The notes beneath the pieces were generated by a model that saw only the letters and a program-made list of their open reading frames with translations, made no database searches and was not told the origin of the DNA. The position numbers were made by a program, and so were the translations under genes. Of a stretch of 64,000 nt of DNA, positions 58,797 through 64,000 are shown piece after piece; the stretch's first letter is position 1; every line of letters begins with the position of its first letter. This stretch comes from Natronolimnohabitans sp. A-GB9. GTDB taxonomy: Archaea > Halobacteriota > Halobacteria > Halobacteriales > Natrialbaceae. Location: NCBI RefSeq assembly GCF_030848565.1, contig NZ_JAVDDV010000001.1:310001-374000 (forward strand). Reading direction: 5' to 3'.

Positions 58797-59430
58797 ACGA
58801 TCAGTTTCACGCGCGAAACAGGAGAAGCGGTGGTACACCGTGCTGGCGCCGGAGCAGTTCGACCGGCAGGAGCTCGGCGAGACCCCAGCTGACGAACCCG
58901 AAAAGGTCTACGACCGAACAATCGAAACGACGCTCGGCGAACTCAACGACAACGCCAGCGAGAACAACACGAAGCTGACCTTCAAGATCACCGACGTCGG
59001 CAGCGACTCGGCGTACACGGAGTTCCAGGAACACGCCCTGACCCGTGACTACCTGCGATCGCTGGTCCGTCGCGGCGCCTCGAAGATCGAGGCCTACGTC
59101 ACCGTCCTCACGACGGACGACTACCGCGTCCAGATCCAGCCCGTTGCCTTCACGACCAAGAAGGCCGACGCGAGCCAGGAGAAGGCCATCCGCGAGCAGA
59201 TGGTCCAGATGGTCGAGGAGGCTGCCGCCGAGCGTTCCTTCGAGGAACTCATCGACGGCGTCGTCGAGGGCCGACTCTCCTCGGCGATCTACGGCGAGGC
59301 GAAGACGATCTACCCGCTGCGCCGCGTCGAGATTCAGAAGGCCACGCTCGAGGCCCACCCCGAGGAAGTCGCCGAAGAGGAGGCGACGGCTGTCGACGTC
59401 GACGAGGAAGACGTCGCAACCGACGACTAA
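58789..59430 (+). CDS. rps3ae: Ribosomal protein eS1 (S3Ae)
   Basis: Small-subunit protein near the mRNA exit. The 213-residue protein has KQEKRWYTVLAPEQFDRQEL, TLGELNDNASENNTKLTFKI, YLRSLVRRGASKIEAYVTVL, AAAERSFEELIDGVVEGRLS and IYPLRRVEIQKATLEAHPEE, all S3Ae blocks, with an acidic C-terminal tail. Last gene of the rps15 operon, with 8-base overlap to pcc1. Confidence 0.97.
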   Translation: MSERSVSRAKQEKRWYTVLAPEQFDRQELGETPADEPEKVYDRTIETTLGELNDNASENNTKLTFKITDVGSDSAYTEFQEHALTRDYLRSLVRRGASKIEAYVTVLTTDDYRVQIQPVAFTTKKADASQEKAIREQMVQMVEEAAAERSFEELIDGVVEGRLSSAIYGEAKTIYPLRRVEIQKATLEAHPEEVAEEEATAVDVDEEDVATDD

Positions 59431-59494
59431 CGGCCGCAAGCGAACGATACCGCGATTTTTCTGTCGGTGACCGAAACGTCGGAGCCGACGGTGT

Positions 59495-59878
59495 TCAGTC
59501 GATCACCGCTACCATCTCGGTAACGGTATGTGCACCCGTATCGACCCGTACGGGGAACTCCTCGTACCCGTCTGCCGGATCACCAGCCCGGAACTCGAGG
59601 GTGATCGTCTCTCGATCACCGGGTCCAAGCGTTAGCAGTACGCTGTCCTCGATCTGGGGGTCGTAGCCGACGACGAGCTCGACGTCAGTCGTGCCGGTCT
59701 CGTCGCCGACGTTCTCGATAGTCGCGTCTACCTCGAGTATCTCGCCGGGACCGACCGGCGAGTTCGTCCAGACGTTCGATACCTCGAACAGGGCCGGATC
59801 CTGCGCGCTCGCGGCACCCACGTAACCGGCGACACCGAGGCCCGTTCCCACCGACGTGAGGACGGTGCGCCGCCTCAT
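59495..59878 (-). CDS. Secreted CARDB-domain protein
   Basis: A 127-residue protein with a Tat signal (MRRRTVLTSVGTGLGVAGYV) ending near ASAQDP, and one CARDB-type beta-sandwich: FEVSNVWTNSPVGPGEILEV, DATIENVGDETGTTDVELVV, LGPGDRETITLEFRAGDP. No lipobox Cys, so it is released or wall-associated. The start at 59878 is chosen to place the Arg pair at the N-terminus. Convergent with rps3ae. Confidence 0.82.
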   Translation of the reverse strand: MRRRTVLTSVGTGLGVAGYVGAASAQDPALFEVSNVWTNSPVGPGEILEVDATIENVGDETGTTDVELVVGYDPQIEDSVLLTLGPGDRETITLEFRAGDPADGYEEFPVRVDTGAHTVTEMVAVID

Positions 59879-60139
59879 ACGAATACCTTGTTTGTCAATC
59901 ACAATCAAACTATACGGTAGCTATCACGTTCACGTACTGTCAACGATGACTGTGTGTGTATGTCAGCGCTCGAGTCGCCGATCGTGGAGATCGAAGGCGT
60001 CCTCGAGGTGACATGAGAGGAACGTTAGCGATCGATCCGTGGACTGTTGCACTGAGTGAATCAGTCCGTGTTTCCGGATAGAAACGGTGCTACCGCATCG
60101 ATAAGTAACAGGGACGGATGGCTCTCTTCGAGCGAGATC

Positions 60140-61612
60140 ATGTTCGAGTGCGAACGACGAGACGTGTTGAAGTACACCGGACTCGCGGTGACTGCCGGGA
60201 CAGTGACGACGGGTTCGGTCGCCGCCGAGTCGACCGCGACGGCCGAGACTGACGACTGGTCGTCGGTTCGGGGGGACGCCGGCAACAGCGGATCCGTACA
60301 GGGAACACACGGTCCAGAAGCACCGGTTGCCGTCGACTGGGCGGTCGATCACGGTGGACAGTTCGCCGCTGTCGACGGGACGATCTTTCTCGTCGCCGAC
60401 GACGGGCGCGTGTACGCGTTCGACGCCGCCGATGGTGCCCTCGAGTGGGATACCGCGATTACGCTGGCCGACGGTACGGAGCCGGTAGATGCGGTCGGAT
60501 CGCCGATGGTGGCCGACGATACCGTTTACGTGACCAGTACGGGAGAGCGTGCGGCTGTAACCGCACTCGACGCCGCAAGCGGCGAGCGTCGCTGGCAGAA
60601 CCCTGATCTCGGTCAGGCGACGAACCGGACACCGATCGTCGCGAACGGGCTGGTGTTCGTGGTCGCCGATCAGAAGCTATACGCGCTCGACGCGGACACC
60701 GGCGAGCAGCGGTGGCAGTTCGACCCGGAACCGATGACGCTCAACGACGAGCGGGAGCGTGGCGACCCTCTCACCCGAAACGCGGTCGCCGTTGCCAACG
60801 GGACGGTGTACGCTACCAGTAACAATCGGCTGTTCGCTCGCGACGCCGAAACCGGAGCCAAACAGTGGACGGACAGCGTAGACGACCGGACGGCGAGTAC
60901 GTTCTCCGGTCGGCCGATCGCCGTCGAGGAGGGCGTCGCTATCGTCAAAGCCGGTACGGTGACCGTCCTCGATGCGGAAACTGGCGACGAACGCGCGACG
61001 GTAGCCACCGATTCGGTGGACGTGCTCGCGGACGATCGCCTGTACGCGATGACCGAAGATGAGAGGACCGAAGACGAGAGGATCGACGGCGACGACGATG
61101 AACGAGCGATCGTCGCTGGCTACGACTGGCAGACGGGAAACGGTACCTGGCAGCTGTTCGAACACGCGGTCTCGTTCGACGCGCTCGCCGTCGACGCCGA
61201 AACCGTCTACGCGGGATTCGATGCACGTGACGAGACTGGTGTGGCCGCGTTCGATCGCGACGACGGGAGCCGCACGTGGCGTCTCGAGACTGACACGGCG
61301 ATCCGACAGGTCGCCGTCGTCGACGGGACCGTCTACGCGAGCGGTGACGGTCTGTTTGCGATACGGGGTGAGAACACGGACGAAAGCGAGAGCACAGCCG
61401 AGAGTACGGACGAAGTCGAGAATACGGACGAGAGTCCGAACGAAGACGCTGAATCTGCCGTGGAGGAAGCGTCCGACGCACGTACCGAGACGGACGCAGA
61501 CGACGCAGACGAAACCGCCGACGGTGCCCCCGGACTCACCGTCGGGACGGGCCTCGTCGGGGGTGTTCTCTCCCTCGCGGTGCTTCGACGGATCGCCGAC
61601 AGGTCCGAGTAG
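60140..61612 (+). CDS. Secreted PQQ-type beta-propeller protein with C-terminal membrane tail
   Basis: A 490-residue protein. N-terminus MFECERRDVLKYTGLAVTAG is a Tat signal with cleavage near SVAAES. Residues about 40-415 form a PQQ-like propeller starting WSSVRGDAGNSG, with blades such as DGRVYAFDAADGALEWDTAI and DQKLYALDADTGEQRWQFDP. Then a long Glu/Asp/Ser/Thr-rich stalk, and a C-terminal APGLTVGTGLVGGVLSLAVL followed by RRIADRSE. The PG[L] plus helix plus Arg ending resembles PGF-CTERM archaeosortase substrates with L in place of F. A second, cytoplasmic propeller is fused to HEAT repeats at 19063. Confidence 0.87.
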   Translation: MFECERRDVLKYTGLAVTAGTVTTGSVAAESTATAETDDWSSVRGDAGNSGSVQGTHGPEAPVAVDWAVDHGGQFAAVDGTIFLVADDGRVYAFDAADGALEWDTAITLADGTEPVDAVGSPMVADDTVYVTSTGERAAVTALDAASGERRWQNPDLGQATNRTPIVANGLVFVVADQKLYALDADTGEQRWQFDPEPMTLNDERERGDPLTRNAVAVANGTVYATSNNRLFARDAETGAKQWTDSVDDRTASTFSGRPIAVEEGVAIVKAGTVTVLDAETGDERATVATDSVDVLADDRLYAMTEDERTEDERIDGDDDERAIVAGYDWQTGNGTWQLFEHAVSFDALAVDAETVYAGFDARDETGVAAFDRDDGSRTWRLETDTAIRQVAVVDGTVYASGDGLFAIRGENTDESESTAESTDEVENTDESPNEDAESAVEEASDARTETDADDADETADGAPGLTVGTGLVGGVLSLAVLRRIADRSE

Positions 61613-61680
61613 AGACGGCGAACTCCCTCTCGAGGACGGCCGACGAAACCGTCGACGACAGTGTCTCGTACCGAGTCCCG

Positions 61681-62436
61681 TTACGTGTCGTCGTACGACG
61701 GGCGTTCGGCGTACTCGATCGGGTCCCGGACACCGATGTTCTGGAACGCCTGTAGACGGAACGCACACGCGTCACAGGTCCCGCAGGCGGGTTCGTCCTC
61801 GCGGTAACAGCTCCAGGTGTGTTCGTAGGGGACCTCGAGGTCGACCCCGCGTTCGGCGATTTCGGTCTTCGAACACTCGACGAACGGTGCTTCGATCGAA
61901 ATCTCGGTCTCGGGTTTCGTGCCGACGTCGACCACCGACTCGAAGGCCTCGAAGAACTCGGGACGGCAGTCGGGATATCCCGAGAAGTCCTCGCTGTGAG
62001 CGCCGATGAAGACGGCCTCGCAGTCGTTGGCCTCCGCGTAAGAGACCGCCATCGCGAGCAGGTTCGCGTTTCGAAACGGGACGTACGATGTGGGGATCTC
62101 GTCGCTTTCCATGTCGGCGTCGTCGACGGCCATCTCGTCGTCGGTGAGACTCGAGGCGCCGATCTGCGAGAGGTGGCCGGTCTCGACCCGCAGAAAGTTC
62201 GCCGCGTCGAGTTCGTCGGCCAGCCGGCGGGCACATTCGAGTTCGCGATCCTCGGTCCGCTGGCCGTAGGAGGTATGCAGGGCGTAGAGCTCGTATCCGC
62301 GCTCACGGGCCAGATAGGCCGCAGTAGCGCTGTCCATCCCGCCCGACAGCAAGACGACGGCGCGTTTCGCGGCCGGTTCGTCGGCAGTCGATTCGTCGGG
62401 AGACTGGGCGTCGGTCGTGGTGGTGTCGTTGGTCAT
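61681..62436 (-). CDS. queC: 7-cyano-7-deazaguanine synthase QueC
   Basis: Makes preQ0 from 7-carboxy-7-deazaguanine, ATP and ammonia; in archaea preQ0 leads to archaeosine at G15 of tRNA. The 251-residue protein has the PP-loop AVVLLSGGMDSATAAYLARE, ALHTSYGQRTEDRELECARR, YVPFRNANLLAMAVSYAEAN and the zinc site WSCYREDEPACGTCDACAFR. A GC-rich acidic N-terminal extension (TTTTDAQSPDESTADEPAAK) is present. Start ATG at 62436. Third gene of the queD-queE-queC operon, 37 bases after queE. Confidence 0.95.
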   Translation of the reverse strand: MTNDTTTTDAQSPDESTADEPAAKRAVVLLSGGMDSATAAYLARERGYELYALHTSYGQRTEDRELECARRLADELDAANFLRVETGHLSQIGASSLTDDEMAVDDADMESDEIPTSYVPFRNANLLAMAVSYAEANDCEAVFIGAHSEDFSGYPDCRPEFFEAFESVVDVGTKPETEISIEAPFVECSKTEIAERGVDLEVPYEHTWSCYREDEPACGTCDACAFRLQAFQNIGVRDPIEYAERPSYDDT

Positions 62437-62473
62437 TGTAGTGTGAAATCTCGGTGGCAGTCGTATCGATCGT

Positions 62474-63256
62474 CTACGTTTCGGGCGCGTCGTTCCAGAG
62501 GTCGACGTGGAGCCGCGGCGTATACCGGAACCCGTATTCCATCGCCAGGTCGGCGACACGATTGCGGGTCTCCGCGAGTCGCTCTCGGGTCGCCCCTTCT
62601 GGCATCAAGAGGACGTCGTCGTCGCGGATCGGAACGGCGGCCGTCGCTCGGAGGTCCTCAAGCACGTCGAGTATCTCCGGCATATCGTCCGCGTCGGTGA
62701 CGACGAACTTCAGCTGGAACGTGTAGGATTCGACTAGCTCCGCAAGCGCCTCGAGGTCGATCCGGTCGGCCTCGTGTCGGGCTGCGTGCTCGCCCTCGCC
62801 GTTCGGGTCTCGTTCGGGCGTGGGCGTACTGCTCGCGAGTTTCGGGCTGATCGAGGCGAGGTCGATCGGCGCGTCACGGGAGATCGTCCCGTTGGTCTCG
62901 ACGGTGGTGTGATAACCACGCTCGTCGAGCGCCTCGAGCAAGGTGACGCTCTCCTCGTGAAGCAGCGGCTCGCCACCGGTGAGAACGACGTGATCGGCGT
63001 CGTGGGACTCGACCTCCGCGAGAATCGTCTCGAGATCCATCCAGGCGTGGGTTGGTTCCCAGGAGGTGTGATACGAGTCACAGAACCAACAGCGGAGGTT
63101 GCAGCCGCTCGTGCGGACGAACACCGACGGTACGCCGGCGAGCCGTCCCTCCCCCTGCAGAGAGTAAAACAGCTCGTTGATCGGAAGCCCGTCGCCTGCC
63201 TTCTCATCGGTGTCGTCGGCGAGCGCTTCGCGGTCCGTCGAGTCCGAAACCGGCAT
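62474..63256 (-). CDS. queE: 7-carboxy-7-deazaguanine synthase QueE (radical SAM)
   Basis: Ring-contracting radical SAM enzyme. The 260-residue protein has INELFYSLQGEGRLAGVPSV, the cluster motif TSGCNLRCWFCDSYHT (CxxxCxxC), HVVLTGGEPLLHEESVTLLE, VETNGTISRDA and SPKLASSTPTPERDPNGEGE. The ATG at 63256 begins one base after the queD stop (TAAGATG), the most plausible start; a GTG at 63277 would overlap queD by 20 bases. Middle gene of the operon. Confidence 0.95.
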   Translation of the reverse strand: MPVSDSTDREALADDTDEKAGDGLPINELFYSLQGEGRLAGVPSVFVRTSGCNLRCWFCDSYHTSWEPTHAWMDLETILAEVESHDADHVVLTGGEPLLHEESVTLLEALDERGYHTTVETNGTISRDAPIDLASISPKLASSTPTPERDPNGEGEHAARHEADRIDLEALAELVESYTFQLKFVVTDADDMPEILDVLEDLRATAAVPIRDDDVLLMPEGATRERLAETRNRVADLAMEYGFRYTPRLHVDLWNDAPET

Positions 63257-63257
63257 C

Positions 63258-63746
63258 TTAGAATCGGCCTCCGCCACAGAGTTCGCTCGTCTCGCTCACC
63301 TCGGCGGTGACGTCGACGACGTTGTCGCCCAGCGCGGCCTCGAGTTTCCGCTCTAAGACGACGCTCATCACTTCCGCCGTCGGTGGCTCTTCGAGGACGA
63401 TGACTCCATCGTCGTCGCCAGCCGCCTCGAAGGCCTCGACGAGCGGGTCGCCGGCCTCGAGCAGAAACATGTGATCCCACTCGTCGATTACTGCAGTAAT
63501 ATCACCCTTGTCGGCGACCCACCCCTCTTCGGTCAGTTCCCCGACGACGGTGACGGCGACCTCGTAGTTGTGGCCGTGTGGCCGAGAACACTTGCCGTCG
63601 TGGTGGCGGATCCGGTGGCCAGCACTGATCCTGATCGGTCGGTCGTGTCCGACACGGAGGACGCGCTCGGTGCCGACGATCGACTCGCTCTCGCCGTCGC
63701 GGTCGATCGCAGCGGACCGATCGGTGCCGGTAGCTCGCTCAGTCAT
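63258..63746 (-). CDS. queD: 6-carboxytetrahydropterin synthase QueD
   Basis: First committed enzyme of the 7-deazaguanine branch, from 7,8-dihydroneopterin triphosphate. The 162-residue protein has the zinc His cluster ISAGHRIRHHDGKCSRPHGH (HxxH and HGH) with the catalytic Cys in GKCSRPHGHNYEV, EGWVADKGDITAVIDEWDHM, LEEPPTAEVMSVVLERKLEA and the final SETSELCGGGRF. Start ATG at 63746. First gene of the queDEC operon. Confidence 0.95.
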   Translation of the reverse strand: MTERATGTDRSAAIDRDGESESIVGTERVLRVGHDRPIRISAGHRIRHHDGKCSRPHGHNYEVAVTVVGELTEEGWVADKGDITAVIDEWDHMFLLEAGDPLVEAFEAAGDDDGVIVLEEPPTAEVMSVVLERKLEAALGDNVVDVTAEVSETSELCGGGRF

Positions 63747-63778
63747 ACTGCAGTATTCTCGTGGGATTACTTAAGAAT
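63745..63778 (-). promoter_or_regulatory. queD promoter region with palindrome over the start codon
   Basis: ATACTGCAGTAT (63745-63756) is an exact 12-bp palindrome overlapping the queD ATG, and CTTAAGTAA (about 63767-63775) lies where a TATA box for a leaderless transcript would be, about 25 bases upstream. The palindrome may be an operator. Confidence 0.5.
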
Positions 63779-64000
63779 GTCCGACCCGAGGCGGCAGTTA
63801 GCGCACTCTATTGCTAGTCAGTGACATATAAGGACGTCGCCAATACGAGTATATATCTCTCGCAGACGTACCGTAGAACGAGGCTTTCTGATCGCCGTAT
63901 TCGCTGGTGTACGAATGGTCTCGGAGAGATTGATATGCTTCGACAGCACACCGATGTGAGCAACCTGGTATCGAAAACGAGACTCGAAACGGCGAGGAAA
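63779..64000. other. Window end, no gene supported
   Basis: AT-rich promoter-like sequences (TATATATC at 63851) precede a short plus-strand frame from an ATG at 63936 (MLRQHTDVSNLVSKTRLETA) that stays open to the window edge. It is too short to judge. Confidence 0.35.

Noticed and set aside
60140-61612. Quinoprotein dehydrogenase
   Set aside because: The propeller repeats are present, but no adjacent-cysteine or metal/PQQ-binding active-site pattern is visible, so only a PQQ-like fold is claimed.
63936-64000. Start of a coding gene at the window edge
   Set aside because: Only 21 codons are visible, with no motif or composition signal.

Overview
The window looks like chromosomal DNA of a halophilic archaeon (class Halobacteria). 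The DNA is GC-rich, almost every protein is strongly acidic (runs of D and E), many secreted proteins carry twin-arginine signals or lipoboxes, and several families are typical of haloarchaea: HalOD1 output domains, Bat-type HTH regulators, ThiR, Cys-type Thi4, an Orc1/Cdc6 origin with G-tailed origin boxes, and the rps15-recJ-pcc1-rps3ae operon. Family- or genus-level placement cannot be read from the sequence alone; a Natrialba/Natrinema-like relative is only a guess.

Layout. 0-7.9 kb: a truncated surE, truD, HalOD1, PRC-barrel, pth2, a DsbA-like lipoprotein, dcd, the thiamine regulator thiR, a methyltransferase and a FetAB-like ABC pair. 8.0-10.2 kb: a visibly AT-richer islet with a zinc ribbon, a Bat-type regulator and a DUF7344-like wHTH protein. 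10.2-16.3 kb: thioesterase, an unknown conserved protein, a tnpB-end remnant, a lipid-linked-sugar flippase, thi4, repeats and a 57-aa zinc ribbon protein. 16.3-23.3 kb: topoisomerase I and a 1420-residue HEAT-repeat/PQQ-propeller protein. 23.3-32.8 kb: redox, NosL and SRPBCC proteins, a transporter remnant, an Lrp regulator, the 2-oxoacid:ferredoxin oxidoreductase korAB, and aroC. 32.8-38.2 kb: phosphodiesterase, aroA, then a replication origin: an AT-rich unwinding region flanked by inverted origin recognition boxes, an orc1/cdc6 gene, and a second six-box array behind it.

38.2-47.6 kb: lipoprotein, M24 peptidase, a repeat-rich intergenic region, FAD oxidoreductase, GNAT, tyrA, an Rsm22-type methyltransferase, a second surE and a wHTH protein. 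47.6-56.4 kb: a poorer, decayed region with small regulators, insertion-sequence scars, a subtilisin, a broken beta-helix pseudogene, a thiolase/DUF35 pair, and a tRNA-Ala gene whose 3' end is duplicated 131 bp away. 56.7-59.4 kb: the ribosomal protein/KEOPS operon. 59.5-64 kb: two secreted proteins and the queD-queE-queC operon for the preQ0/archaeosine precursor.

How the genes work together: thiR and thi4 form a thiamine regulator/target pair in trans; aroC, aroA and tyrA belong to aromatic amino acid synthesis; truD, pth2, queDEC, pcc1, Rsm22 and tRNA-Ala all serve tRNA or ribosome function. The strongest unusual signals are the double-sided origin-box arrangement around orc1 and a family of short palindromic intergenic elements that repeatedly start exactly at stop codons.
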